A DNA stretch of 64,000 bases from Sternotherus odoratus (Eukaryota; Chordata; Testudines; Kinosternidae): contig JAVMKO010000003.1 in assembly GCA_032164245.1 (NCBI GenBank), positions 133,121,924-133,185,923 on the forward strand, given 5' to 3'. This document shows, one piece after another, positions 48,360 to 60,236 of this stretch; position 1 is the first letter of the stretch, and the number at the start of each line of letters is the position of its first letter. A model generated the notes under the pieces. The model saw nothing but the letters and a program-made list of their open reading frames with translations, was not told the origin of the DNA and did no database searches. The position numbers and the translations under genes were made by a program.

Positions 48360-49799
48360 TAAAAATGTGACGCCTATCAAACAAAATCTTACAAGGATTT
48401 CCCTTTCTGAAACAGAAATTATAATAAAAGCTCTATTGTTTATTTACCAGTAAAAATATCAATATTCTGTGAGACACTTTTTAAAAAAATCTTTAGTTTG
48501 CATTTTTGAGTATTTTAACAAATTCACCAGGAAAACTCTAAGGTTGGATCATCACAAGTGTCAGGCTTGGTTTCAATTTTATCTGCAACCTGAGATGGTA
48601 AAGGTGTTTAAGCGCCTCTTCACAAATCATTGCAGTTTTTTCTACAATTATAGATAGCTACTAGAAAGAGAGAATAAATAAATAAAAAGGATAACATGCA
48701 AATAAATAGTTAGTAAGCCAAAATATTTTTCAAATACATTTTTGCCTCAGCACTTGTATGCTGTTTCCCAAATAGCTACTGGATTTTAATGTCTGTGTGG
48801 TGTTTAGTAGGAGATGCACTGTACTGGTTTATTACTTAAAAAGCATTCATTTTCAACTTCTATTCCTGCCCCTCCCCCCCCCATCCTTTTGGTGTCACAG
48901 TTGTATGCTTTTGTACTTTTCTTTAAAATTGTTGTCAGTCCGGGATACTCACTGCTGGTATTTTTGTTACACTGATGTCAAGTAGAAAACCTATGGCATG
49001 CTAGAATCAGGCTACAGTACATCGAAGACACAGCTTATGTTTGATTGTGTGTAAATACAGTTAGTTAGCTGGGTTTATCTGATAGCCTGGCAGAAAGAGA
49101 GAGGAGCAGTACAAACTGTTTTCGGTAACTGTGCTGTTCATACTCCTGATAAGATTGAGAGTGCTTTCAAACTGCTGATATGCTTTGAATAAGAAAAGAA
49201 TAATCACTTCCACTGGCACCGGCTTATCGGGAATGAAGTAAAATGCCAACACTTTTACATTAGCAAAAGTAAATGTTTTAGACACTTTGTGCCTTTTTCC
49301 ATTTGAATTAAATAGAAGGGTCCATTTGAGGGGCTATAATAAATGGAAGGATTTATTATCTTGACAAAATTACAGGTGAGTATGTTGAGAAAGGAGCCTC
49401 CAGCAATAATAACAGTTCTTTTGATAAGTGGGTACGGCTATTTCATGCATTCTGTAGAAAAATTTGGTATTTTTATCCTTTCCCATCCTATTAAATGCAA
49501 TTGCAAAAATTAAAGGTGCAGTTACTTTGTATTCCAACATATTTGTCTTGTTCTTTTTTGAAGGTACCAGTGACACACATTTGAAATTCAGTTCATAATA
49601 CTATTTTTATAAAATAATGCCTGAGCATTTGCTACTGTGACCCCCTGATGCTCTCCCTTGGTATGAATTTTCACATCCGAGAGAGAAAATGTATCTCAAA
49701 ATTCAGTCTGGGCAAATCTGGCATATTTGCAAGGACAAATGTGAGTCGTCATCAACTTCCAGAAACTGCATGGAGAGAACATGTTTGCTTATGCTATTA
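48360..49799. other. Non-coding background
   Basis: Short C run at 48870-48881. No gene or named repeat. Confidence 0.55.
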
Positions 49800-49940
49800 A
49801 AGAGACAAGACAGGCAAAATAATATCTTTTATTGGACAAACTTCTGTTGGTAAGAGAGAGAAGTTTCAAACTACACAGAGCTCTTCCTCATGCTGGGAAA
49901 AGTACTTAGAGTGCCACAGCTAAATACAAGATGAAACAGT
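49800..49940 (+). mobile_element. Fragment of an abundant sauropsid repeat
   Basis: Contains AATATCTTTTATTGGACAAA, CTTCTGTTGGTAAGAGAGAG, CTACACAGAGCTCTTCCTCA and GGGAAAAGTACTTAGAGTG. The pattern is one I recognise as very frequent in turtle and crocodile DNA. Its class is not established from this fragment. The similar-style fragment at 27105 may be another part of the same element group. Confidence 0.65.
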
Positions 49941-51143
49941 TTATCGTACATTATTATCCCCACTGGGTTTTCTATTTTTGTTTTAATTCTATTACTGTTA
50001 TTTCTAGCTTCCTTTCTCTTTTTCATGCCTGCAAATAATTTTGGTGTATCCAGCTTTGATAAATGATAGTTCACAAGTTGATTGATTTTGGATTATTATT
50101 GATTACTCTCAATGAGATCACTGTGACACACTCAAATCGATAATATTCGATTAACCAAAGCACCACTGTTCTATACATTTAGCAGCAGCGGGGAACTTAG
50201 GGACGGAATGTTCACAAGCTGATAAATTGACAAAGCATTCAGCTTTAAATAGCCCTTTGTTTGGTGTTAGCTTGCCAGACTATGTTTCTTTGGAAAGTTC
50301 GTTTTCACAAGTCTAAGCTTTCAGTAAAAGAAAGGTCATTGGTTTAAGGTTTATTAAATTTTAGCTAAAAACAACTGGCTCCATTTGGGTGTAAAATAAT
50401 TTAAGTACTTACTGCAGGCAACCTTCATGCTTTAGAGCTGTAGCTCAAAGGTTCCATTCGTCTATGAAGATGTCAACTGTAAATATAAAAATGCATCACT
50501 GAAAATGTAATGGGTTTAAAGATTCGAACGGAAATAAAAAATCCTGCCTGGGGAAAGCACTATAATCAAAATAAAGTAGTCTTAACTTTTTCCTGAAGAG
50601 GGCATACTTGGAAGCAATGCTTGAAGGCAGCAGGTAGTGAAGTTGGCCAGGTTACTCCTTCCTCCCACCCCCGCCATCCCATCCTCACACGTAGTGTAGC
50701 TTTGAATCAAATATACACAGGTTAACCACTAATACCATACAATAGGTAAATTGCTGCTGCTGTTGAAGTGGAATATTTTGTCATTCAAAACAACTTTACA
50801 ATCTTGCGAAAACATCTTACCATATTAAACACCAGATTCTGAAGTACTGTACTGTATTATTGGAGGCTTTTATATATCTTTTTAGTAGATATTACATTTC
50901 TTAGGAAATAAGGGCCCAAATTTACAGATGACGGGGATTATAAGTGCACCATAGTTGCAGCCCTGAGTTATTGCTAAGCAAGAATGTTGCAGAATGAAGA
51001 TACAAATATTTGACCAAAATAACTAGGGCTTTGGATCATGTTTGATATTTTGAGAATGATCTTCAAAGGCACAAAAGGGAAGCTGCATGCTAACCTCCCA
51101 TTTGTCCATTTAAAAGTCTTTCCCTTTATTTTTCAGCAGTTTA
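49941..51143. other. Non-coding background
   Basis: AT-rich and repeat-poor. The stretch 50220-50560 is a weak candidate for conserved non-coding DNA. No gene is seen. Confidence 0.5.
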
Positions 51144-51212
51144 GGCCCGATCCAATGTTAATTGAAGTCATTGGAAAGATTCCTATTATCTTCAATGGGC
51201 TTGATCGGGCCC
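51144..51212. mobile_element. Short palindromic MITE, 69 bp
   Basis: GGCCCGATCCAATG pairs with a CTTGATCGGGCC right arm, and the inner GAAGTCATTGGAAAG pairs with CTATTATCTTCAATGGGC. It is a near-complete hairpin and the cleanest small member of the family here. Confidence 0.82.
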
Positions 51213-51714
51213 TGTTGTTGGGGAGGGGGAACCTCAAAAAACAAATGACTTGGTGGCATTGTAATGAAATAAAATCTGTGGAGAAGCCAAGCTGAAGCTC
51301 ACAAATTCGTCTCCAGATGTGACATTAGTGCCAGTAAAGAGTTGCCGAGGGGAGGCGAGTGAGTGTGGCCAGGAAATACTAATATCGCTACCACATTTTC
51401 TGTATCTTCTTAAAAGCAGTGATGGCATTATGCCAGGCTCCCCAGTCCCCGATAGTCTAAGAGGAGGCAGAACAACTAGGAGACTGAAATGTCAAGGCTA
51501 AGTAAGAATGATCCCCCATCCTTAGTTTTGGCATCTGAATTGCAAGAGCAGTTAAAGTATTCAGCTTGTTTAGCTTTTTTTTTTCTTTTTTTTTTTTTTT
51601 GCTGATGAGTTCCTAACCTTTCATTACAAACTGGGGGAAAGAGTTACAGAATACCATACACAACTGTCTAATGCATATTATCCTGACATATAATATAACT
51701 AGAACAGGGATCTC
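51213..51714. other. Non-coding background with T-rich tract
   Basis: A T-rich tract with a single C lies at 51577-51600. Nothing gene-like is seen. Confidence 0.55.
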
Positions 51715-52195
51715 AAACATGCGGCCCGGGGGACGCATGCGGCCCGCAAAGCCGCTCCCTGGCGCCCCCCCCGCCCCAGCAGTTTCCGGGAGGGAGGGGC
51801 CAGAAGTGGAAGCTTCTCTGCTGCCTGGCTGGGCTGCTGCTGATCCCCAGCTACCAGATGCTGCTGCTGCGTCTTCAATGAATGAGCTGGGGCAGTGCTT
51901 CCCAGGAACCCTCTGCAGCGGCAGCCAGGAGCAGTAAGCCAGGCTCCCCACCACCCTCCTGCCTTCCTCTGCGGGAGACTTACCGCTCCTGGCCGCTGCT
52001 GCAGAGGGCTCCTGCGAAGCGCCCTGGCTGGGCCGCTGCCGAGCCCTGGCTTCCAGGTGCTGCTGCTGCGACCTCAATGAACAAGCTGGGGCGCCACTTT
52101 GCAGGAGCGAGGGGAGGCGTGTCAGTGATGCGGCCCTCGGTCCAGTGCACTAGTCCTCATGCGGCCCTCATGGTCTTTTGCGTTTGAGACCCCTG
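51715..52195. mobile_element. GC-rich hAT-like non-autonomous element, 481 bp
   Basis: The ends CAGGGATCTCAAAC and GTTTGAGACCCCTG are inverted repeats with one mismatch. The flanks are a perfect 8-bp duplication AACTAGAA (51707-51714 and 52196-52203). Both features indicate hAT. Just inside each end is a GCGGCCC motif (GGCCCTC on the right). The interior has a 72-bp direct repeat (51823-51893 and 52021-52092) and an inverted repeat (51908-51932 with 51985-52010). No transposase is present. Frames of 60-154 codons crossing it, including one on the minus strand that leaves the element, are composition artefacts. Confidence 0.93.
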
Positions 52196-52203
52196 AACTA
52201 GAA

Positions 52204-52751
52204 TATAATATATATAATAAATATAATATAGCTAGAATATCGTGAAGATTCCTTATACCATGTAAAAGCTGCTAAAGAATGTCTTAATCTTCAAGTGAAT
52301 TTTCCTTCATGAGATGTAAAATAAATTTTAGTGGCTAGAGAACTGCCTGGATAGGCGTCAAACCTACATTCCTTTCTTTATGAAAGAGATTTATATGGAT
52401 GTTTTAGGAGATGTAGGAACTTTGCTTTTAGGAATGTTTTAGGAGATGTAGGAAACTTGGCCTTTTCTGCTCCATAGAAGAAAGGTTATATACAAGGTAG
52501 CACAACAGGAAAAATCAAACATCGAAGGGCTGGTTCCCAGTGATGCTAAGTGCAATAAACTTGAGAAGGACTAGTTGGAGAAGTAGCTAAGAAGCACTGG
52601 ATATCTATTCTGGTGGGAGGAGGGGGGCTGAAGCTTGACCCCTCTCACTAGTAATGGTACTATGTAGTTTCAGACCCCTTTCATTAATGGTGAATCCTTT
52701 TGTTGTCTCCAGAATATGATCTGTAATGATAAAATTAAAGAGGAAGGTATC
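52204..52751. other. Non-coding background with short duplication
   Basis: A 20-bp unit, ATGTTTTAGGAGATGTAGGA, occurs at 52399-52418 and 52434-52453. No gene is seen. Confidence 0.6.
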
Positions 52752-52818
52752 GGTCCAGTTCTGCACCGTTAAAGTCGTAGAGGTTTTTGCCATTAATTCA
52801 AGTGAGAGGGAATTGGGA
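52752..52818. mobile_element. Short palindromic MITE
   Basis: CGGTCCAGTTCTGCACCGTT is followed by TTTTTGCCATTAATTCAAGT and a GGGAATTGGG end, matching the family layout. Confidence 0.65.
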
Positions 52819-53704
52819 GTTATGGCGTATCTTTTTAAACATGAGTGCCTAAAGTTGGGCACCTAAATACACATGCCTGTACCGCAATAGAGGCTAGGCA
52901 TGTGGATATGTTTTAGCTATTTGTTGTAGGACTAAAGATCCGCATGTACACTTAAAACCCCATGTTTATTTCCAGACAGTTGACAGTGGAAAAGTAATTG
53001 AAGATGAGGCATATTTTACAGCTCTTCCTTTTTCAAGTGTTCAGGAGCAATCACGTCTTTGTTTCCAGTTTAGCAGAGCAGCTTTTTGTTGTAGAGCTGG
53101 GTTAGTGAGGATTCACTGAGAGCAGCAAAAACCACAATCCATCAGCAGGCTGCTAGTCAGCTGCAGGTGTGAACAACATAAAACAGGATTCACACTGAAC
53201 CAAAGTGTGCACTAAAAACAGAACCCCTGCCTTGCTTTTACAAGGAAAGCAAGATAGAAGCACTCTAGCACCGTACACACCCTGTTTACTAAACAGTGTT
53301 CAAAAGGCTATCTCTGGATCAGCTGCAGAGAGGTAAGTACAAGAATTATTGTGTAATTCTGATTTTATTTAAAGAAGCTTTTATTTTCCTTTTTTTTTTG
53401 AGTTGCATAAACGGTTTAAGTCCTGTGTTGGAATTCAAAGTTGTGGGCTTTAATTTCTGTTGGTGGGGAAAGGGGAAATATGAAATTCTTGATGTTAAGG
53501 ATGAGAATGTCATCTTTAGTTTTTAATTTTCTGGCAGTTGATGTAGGGGAAGACAGTCTGTGCCATAATTTTAGGAGTATATAGGTGTAATTTGAGGCTT
53601 AATTTCTGTGTGTTCATTTCCTGCATACATATATTGTTTTAAAAATTGTTGAGACACAAACACAGCCCTACTTCAAAATATAATGATTATATTCACTATG
53701 TGCC
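52819..53704. other. Non-coding; holds a splice-donor-like site
   Basis: AGAGGTAAGT at 53329-53338 matches the vertebrate splice donor consensus, and the 290 bases before it are less AT-rich than the surroundings. This could be a non-coding 5' exon, but nothing else supports it. Confidence 0.4.
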
Positions 53705-53792
53705 GCACCAAATTCTTCCCTCCTTTATACCGATGCAGCTCCATTAAAAAGAAAGGGGGTTGCATCTTGAGAAGCGGGAAGAATTTGTCCCT
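53705..53792. mobile_element. Short palindromic MITE
   Basis: Ends GCACCAAATTCTTCCC and GGGAAGAATTTGTCCC are inverted, with only the outermost bases differing. Confidence 0.75.
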
Positions 53793-54557
53793 TGTTATTT
53801 ATGACTGTTTCTGAGCCACTTTCATCGCTCTGTTAATTAGTATTTTATCTGACTCAAGCAATTTTGCCTTTTAGGAAAACGCATATTTAAGTTGAAGTTG
53901 TGTTTTTATAAATATTGCGTGTAATTTCTCACTCTCTTTCTCTGAGTTTCTTATATGTCCATCACTCTGGCCATAGCTCAGTACCTAACAGCTTCCATGG
54001 AGACACCAGAATATGTAGCTAGATTTTTTTAAAAATCCTCCCTTCTCACGTAGACCCTTGAATGAAGTGGTTGGGTTTTTCAAAAGCATTCAACTCCCAA
54101 CAACTCACCCCTCCATGGAGAAACCATACAGACTGCTGGCTGCGGAGGTATTATAAAAATCTGACCCTGAGCACTTTTGACAACTTGGCCTGTAGTCTCT
54201 AGGTTGAGTACAATGAATTTAGAAGTTTAGGCCTTCTCCCACTACATGGGGATAGGATTGGGAAGTCTTAAAAAATATGAGCTATTTTCTTGATGGGACA
54301 GAATTAAATATGTATTTATGCTTTCTGAAAAAAATCTGTCTCCAATAATCACTTTTTTAGGATGCTGTATTTTACTGTGTATATGTGTATTTAGATATGT
54401 AAGAATTTTCACTATAGTTTGCACACATAGTAGCTGCTTTTCAGAGAGTCAAATTCTCCCCTCGGAGGCACATGCAGAGCTCCTATTGAAGGCAAGTTCC
54501 AGATAAGCATATGCTTCACTGAAGACAAGGCCTGTTACTTTAAGGGGATACTGCTGA
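53793..54557. other. Non-coding background
   Basis: AT-rich; nothing recognised. Confidence 0.55.
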
Positions 54558-54672
54558 GGGCCCAGTCCAGCAAACACTACTAGGGCATAATGCTTACTAT
54601 TCTGAAGTCAGTGGGACTCCTCAGGACAGTAAGCAATATGCCCAGACATAAGTAGTTGTTCAAAATTGGGCT
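54558..54672. mobile_element. Short palindromic MITE
   Basis: Starts GGGCCCAGTCCAGCAAACAC and ends AAAATTGGGCTC. Inside, GGGCATAATGCTTACTAT pairs with ACAGTAAGCAATATGCCC, and the centre is GAAGTCAGTGGGACTCC. Confidence 0.75.
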
Positions 54673-56144
54673 CTAGTGCATTGAGATTAATTTTGAAATC
54701 AATGGGAGTTGCACAGGTATATGTGAGAGCAGAAGAGGGCCAAGAGTTTCCTGCCTTGTCAGTTTAAAAACTCTTCGGTTAAAGAACCCAAAACAATGAA
54801 ATTAGATTATGTACCAGCAGGTTTCTTAACGCCATCTTTTAAAAATTAATTATTTTTGAATTATATATGTATCAGCAGTGTCCATAGCCAGAAAGGCTCT
54901 AGATGTTCTTGCAGTCTTGCAACCAGAGCTATTTTTTTCCCCTTCTTTTTTTCTGCACTTAGATGAAAAAATTAGCTTTTGGTGACAAGCTTGTGTGACA
55001 GTTTTCATCCCAGAGGGAGCCTAGTTACTAGTTTCTAGCCTAGTTATGACTTCATGAAAATAGGAAGTTTTTTTCCCCCCAATGGTGGGCTAGCATAACT
55101 TGCAGCAGATCTAACAATCTCTAGCAAGGCAAACACACCAGGTGTTTTTTTTTTAAAAAAAAAAACGTATAGGTTAGTTCCAGAATTATGGGATTAAAAA
55201 ATGGTCAATTCATTTGACGTCAGCTGGCAATAGCACAGTGTGATTGTCTCTAAACAGGATGTTCCTGAGTGTTCAAAGTAGTGGACATAAATGTTATTGA
55301 AGTTGGTTACATAATAATAGCTAATGAAGTCAGAGCCCGTGTGATTCCACTTTTAAATTGATTCCGAAGTGCACTATATTTACCATCTTTCTGCTATGTT
55401 ATAGATCAGTTTTTAAAACGTCAAATGCTTTTCTGAAGTTCTCAGTCCTCAGTTCATCATTTTTATCATTTCTGAAAGTCACTGGTACCCAGCTCTGTTT
55501 GATACCTCTCACAGCATGTCCATACGATCCCTGAATTGGTCCACCTTTTTTCCTTAGCATAATGGTGGCCATACCTTAAAAGGTTCTGAGGCTTGAGTCT
55601 GTACACATAAGCGTATAAAAGTTTGGATACTTATCTGAAGCTTATCCAAACTGCTTAACCTCTCTGGCCTCAAAATCAGTCAGGAAATCCCATGGCAACA
55701 GGCTGTCTTGTTTTTCTGCCAGGTTAGAAATATACCAAGAATGGTCTTTTGGATGGGATTTCAATATTTTCTTCCTGTGCCAGATGACGCTAGAATGTAT
55801 ATGAAATGTTTCTTTAAAAGAATCTTTTCAAAACTCAAAATAGATTAGTTTGTTTGGTTCATGTTTTGTCTTTAGTTCCTAACTTATCCAAACACATTTA
55901 ATTTAGGGTCAGAAGCTGTTTCCACTGAAGTCTATGGTGACTTATGCCACCTTTTTCAGTTGGAGCAGAAATTGGACACTTAGAATTATACCACTACCAG
56001 CTTTTGTGATAATAGTAGAAACAAGATGCACCTTGTTTTTATTAGATTTCACATCATGTATATACATCTTCTCATAAACATTATTTTGATATTTTTAAAC
56101 AATAAGTAAGCCCAATTGCAATTCAACCACATAAGAGATTTTCC
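54673..56144. other. Non-coding background
   Basis: A T9/A12 palindromic tract lies at 55145-55166. A weak copy of the short palindromic MITE family may lie at 55908-55982. No gene is seen. Confidence 0.5.
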
Positions 56145-56300
56145 ACATTGTTATTGTTTAATATTTCTATTGTGGTGGTGCCCAGAGGCTTAGGACTTAT
56201 GATGCTAATTGCTCCATGACTATAGAGTTAGTACACTTTTCCTACTCAGAGAGCTTCACATGTAAAAAAGACAAATGATATACAGAAGCTGGAGCAAAGG
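56145..56300 (-). mobile_element. L2/CR1-type retroposon tail, reverse orientation
   Basis: TTTCTATTGTGGTGGTGCCC, then GAGGCTTAGGA, TGCTCCATGACT and CAGAGAGCTTCACATGTAAA give, on the minus strand, the same kind of tail as 6330-6465. The copy is strongly degraded. Confidence 0.5.
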
Positions 56301-58114
56301 GAAATTCTTATATAGGGAATATATATGTTTCTGTGAGTGTGTGTATGCATCTGTGTGTACGTACATTTTTTCATTGTGTAAATAAATATTGACTTCAGTT
56401 GCCCCTCAGCCTAACTATGAAATGTGGGATGTGAGAAGGGATATGAAGGAGGACAGGGTGGATTCCTTAGACCAGATCAAGGAAAGTGCATTTGATGCGC
56501 AGGGAGTGTGAGAAAGAATGTCCATGGGAGGAACAGACAAGTGGTCAAGGCTGGTATCCTGGGCAGAGTGGAAGGCCTGGGGAAGGATGCAGTAAGAGGC
56601 AGGTATGGATAATGAAAACAGAACAAAAACAGTTGAGTCAAGGGTCCTGGCTAAGTAACCACTTACACCGTTTTGTGATCACTGGCAAAAATATTTGTGT
56701 TTGTTTTTTAATTTTCCTGGAAACATTAATTTTTGCTTAACATACTAAATCAGTTATCAACAGGTTCAAAAAGTTTATAGTTGGATAAATATTTGTTAAC
56801 TGGTAAAATTTTGGGGGGCACCAGTGATGTTTATAGAGATTAATGTTATGATATGTCTGTCTTGGGGCCAATCAGAATCTGACAGAAATATTTCCAGAGA
56901 TTTTTAACAACTGTCAGGGTCTGATCCCTCATATACATTAAAGGCAGAGTGGGAGTTATGAGTGCACATGTAAAGAGTGATAAGGTTTTGTGTGAAAACC
57001 ATGACCATTTACTCTGAAGATCTTCATTCTAAACCAAAGAATAAAAAACACTGGGTGCAAAAGGTGAGAAGGGTATTTAAAAGTAGAAATCTATGCAATG
57101 GGTTGTTTGGTTGAATGCTTTAAACTTCAAAAGCATGAGCGGTTTTAATGAATACACTTTTGCTTTTCCAAGTTGTTTATAAGACCTCAGGTATTCCTTT
57201 CCTTTTTACATTTACTTCTCAGGGATTTCCTGGAAAAATTGAAATAGTGAAACTTTTCTCCTGTAGGAGACTTGAGTAAATCTTTATTTAACTAACTTAT
57301 ATATAAGTGTATATAAAGGTTTCTTTCTCCTCTACCTACTGATTTCTGCTACACTGATGATAATGTACCTGGAAGGAAAAAGCATTCCAAGCTGAGACAG
57401 CCAGCGTCAGACAGGGCAGTCTGCCATCTGTCCCACCTGCTGCATTCATGTGTCCATCTGGTTACCCAATAGCTCATTGCAGGCTTCAACAGAAGAACAT
57501 TTAGGCTGAAAAGAAGGCAGTGTGAATTATTTAGGTAGCTAATGTAAATAAAGAGAGGGGAAGAGGAGGAGAGAAAAAGGGGGAATGGAAAAAAGAGAGA
57601 GAGACCTGTCTTACTGCTAGATGCTTTGGAATGTGTTAATGCATGAGAGCATTTGATTTGCATATAGATTTAGATGTATAGATCATTGTGAAGATTACAA
57701 GCCAATGAATTTTATCTAGATTTAGATAGCTCTCAGCCTGGTTTGCACATAAAATATAGCCAGTTTCAGGAGGAGACTCTTTTGGGACTTTTAACCTAAG
57801 TGAAACTGATGAAATATAATGCTTTTAGGTATTAATTTAGCAGAAATAAAATATTTCCTTTTAAGAGCTTTTTATGCCCTTTGTTAACCAAGATTTTATA
57901 ACTGCTTTACATATTTGATGTGTTATATACACTATGTGTGGTTTTGATTTGATTGCAGTTAGTTACATTTAGAGTCTTCTACATTTTAGTCTAGAAAGAA
58001 ATGCAGTTAGAAAAGTTTTTTTTTCCTTTTTCCTATTTGGATTTAATTGTTATTGAATAAAACACATTAGCAATTGAATATTTTTAAAGCCAGAAAGTGT
58101 CCTACACAGAAACA
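56301..58114. other. Non-coding background
   Basis: A GT/AT-rich alternating tract lies at about 56320-56370. No gene is seen. Confidence 0.55.
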
Positions 58115-58170
58115 CAAAATATGTATATATGTGCATATGTACACACGCACACATATGTATATATGCATTC
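58115..58170. repeat. Alternating purine-pyrimidine tract
   Basis: About 55 bases of nearly perfect alternation (ATGTATATATGTGCATATGT, then ACACACGCACAC and ATATGTATATATGCAT). The two halves are partly self-complementary, so cruciform or Z-DNA formation is possible. Confidence 0.75.
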
Positions 58171-59588
58171 AAAAAACCTGTATCTCATAGGTATTTAAAA
58201 TGGTGATGAGCAAATAGTCATGCATTAATACAGTAGCCTTCCAAAACAAACAGGTGGATTTAAGGCCTGCTTAGGTTAATTTTAAAAATCAAGCAACAAA
58301 AGGGTTGAATTGCACTAGATAAGGTCATCATTATTATTCGCATCTAAAAATAAATTATTTCTAGAAAAGATAAATAGCAATCAGGTTTAAATTTAAATGC
58401 AAGAATGCAATCGGAATACCTAGTACATTAGCTATATTTTTGAAGGTTTTTAAAAAATAGTGCTTCCATGTTATGTCTTTAACATATAAAACACTTTAGT
58501 TTATTTCAGTACTACATTTTATAAAATAGAAAATTATATTTTTCAGGGTTCGTATTTGGCTGAAAGGGAAATATTTATCAGTTTCACAAAATTCTCTTCC
58601 ATTCTATTTTTTAATTCCTGAACTTTTTCTGAGCCAGGCAATAAAGGCAGGAAGCTAATAAGAGGAATCTTTGAAAAGGTGGCAGGGTGCGGTGTCATCG
58701 TTTTGCCTGGTTTTAGATCTGTGCAGGAAAGGGACATAGCATCTTGAAATCCCAACAGCCTGACTACTTCTGTAAGATTTACACAAAATTCAGCTGCAGC
58801 CATCAAAGGGATTTGAGTGGATTGGATTCTTTAAGGTTAGTCCATGTCAAACCTATTAAGTTCAATTCACATGCAAAACCCTTTTTACGTTTTTTTAAGC
58901 CAATAAGGCCCCAGCTACTATTAAGGCAACATCATGTACTTGCAGTAGAATATCCATGGTAATGGATCACCCTACTGGCACGTGGAGCTAACCAATAATC
59001 CACTTTGTCTTCTTTCAAATTAAAAGAGGCTGCATCTTCCACAGTGGGAAAATGAAAGAGTTTGAACATGCAAATGTTGAGATCCTTGAGAGCGTGTTAA
59101 AGAACCTAAGTTGGACATTCTGAATGTATATCTTCTGTTTTCAACATGATCAGCAAAACTGTTGCTAAATGAATATTTTTATAGCCTATTGGTGCAGGTT
59201 AGACAGTTATTTAGTTAACTTTCCATATAGTGTTTATCTTGCTTTTGAATTGTTGTAGTCCCTGGAAATTGGCTCTATTGCTTAATGCTGAATAGGTGTA
59301 AAATATGTGTTTGGCAGTAAGCAGAAGGAATCATTGAGTTAGTGAATGTACTGAGCAGTATTTATGTAATGGGTGGTGGCTACTGTAAGGATGTATTTTC
59401 AAAAAAGGTGCTTCGTTTTCAATTTAGCGACTGACGTGGATAATTATTAAGGTTTCCACTTGTCTTAAAAACCCAGAGGAGGACATCTGCCTGTGCAATA
59501 TTCTGATGATTTTAGAAGTTTACCAGCAGACTGTACAAGGGGCACGTCACTAGGGCACGTCACTAAGACACCTAGTCTCTTTTATGTA
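58171..59588. other. Non-coding background
   Basis: A minus-strand frame at 58543-58806 (87 codons) has no recognisable domain. A 13-bp tandem pair GGGCACGTCACTA lies at 59540-59565. Confidence 0.5.
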
Positions 59589-59770
59589 GGCCCAAATCCT
59601 GAACCAATCTGAATTTCCCCTTTGGTGTCAGTGGGAGTTTGGATTAAGGACTAGGAGCCCCAATCCCATTAGGTGTACATAAAGTCCTCCTGGTGCTCAG
59701 CCATTCCCAGGAGTTGCTTTTCATCCTGTAGGGTTGGGGCCCCAGTAAATCCTTCAGGATTGGGCCCCAG
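59589..59770. mobile_element. Cluster of three short palindromic MITE-like units
   Basis: Unit one spans 59589-59661 (GGCCCAAATCCTGAACC to GGACTAGGAGCCCC). Unit two spans about 59657-59742 (GCCCCAATCCCATT to GGGTTGGGGCCCC). A third, 33-bp hairpin at 59738-59770 pairs GGCCCCAGTAAATCCT with AGGATTGGGCCCC. The units overlap at shared G/C-rich ends. Separate insertion or internal rearrangement could give this layout. Confidence 0.65.
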
Positions 59771-60236
59771 ATACTGTGAATGCCTTTACATGCATGTTTT
59801 TTGTTTTAGCTTCAACTCATAGTGACTTAAATCTTTATAAAATATTGATTGGCTGAGCCTACAAGCCTTTATTCAGAGAGCCAGAGCCAGAAAGTTATGT
59901 AGGGCTTTCTGCATAAAATTGCACACTTCTCATTTTTCCAGTTATTTCATTGGGAGTTGAACGTGCTTGGCACATCATAGGAAATATGAAATGCTGTGGG
60001 ACTTTTTTTGCATTTTTCTTTTTTCCTCCTTAGTTTTTTGCTTTTCCTCCTTGGTATTTATTTAGGCTTCTTCTTTCTTGTATGTGATATAGGGTGCTCC
60101 TTAAATAAAATGTTGCAAACACCTGTATACATGAATAACTTTGTTTGAGTAGCCTCATAATTACTTCTTGAGTATGTTTTTGCAGGAGCCAGGACTTAAT
60201 TCTTAAAATGTCAGTGTTTGAAGCTTTATTAACTTA
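59771..60236. other. Non-coding background
   Basis: T-rich; nothing recognised. Confidence 0.55.

Noticed and set aside
51613..52077. 154-codon open frame on the minus strand
   Set aside because: It runs from AT-rich flank into the GC-rich hAT-like element. Lack of stops reflects composition, and no domain is recognisable.
58543..58806. 87-codon minus-strand frame beginning MMAAAEF with a helix-like end
   Set aside because: Its C-terminal part looks coding-like, but it has no recognisable family or splice signals; a purine-rich strand gives such sequences by chance.
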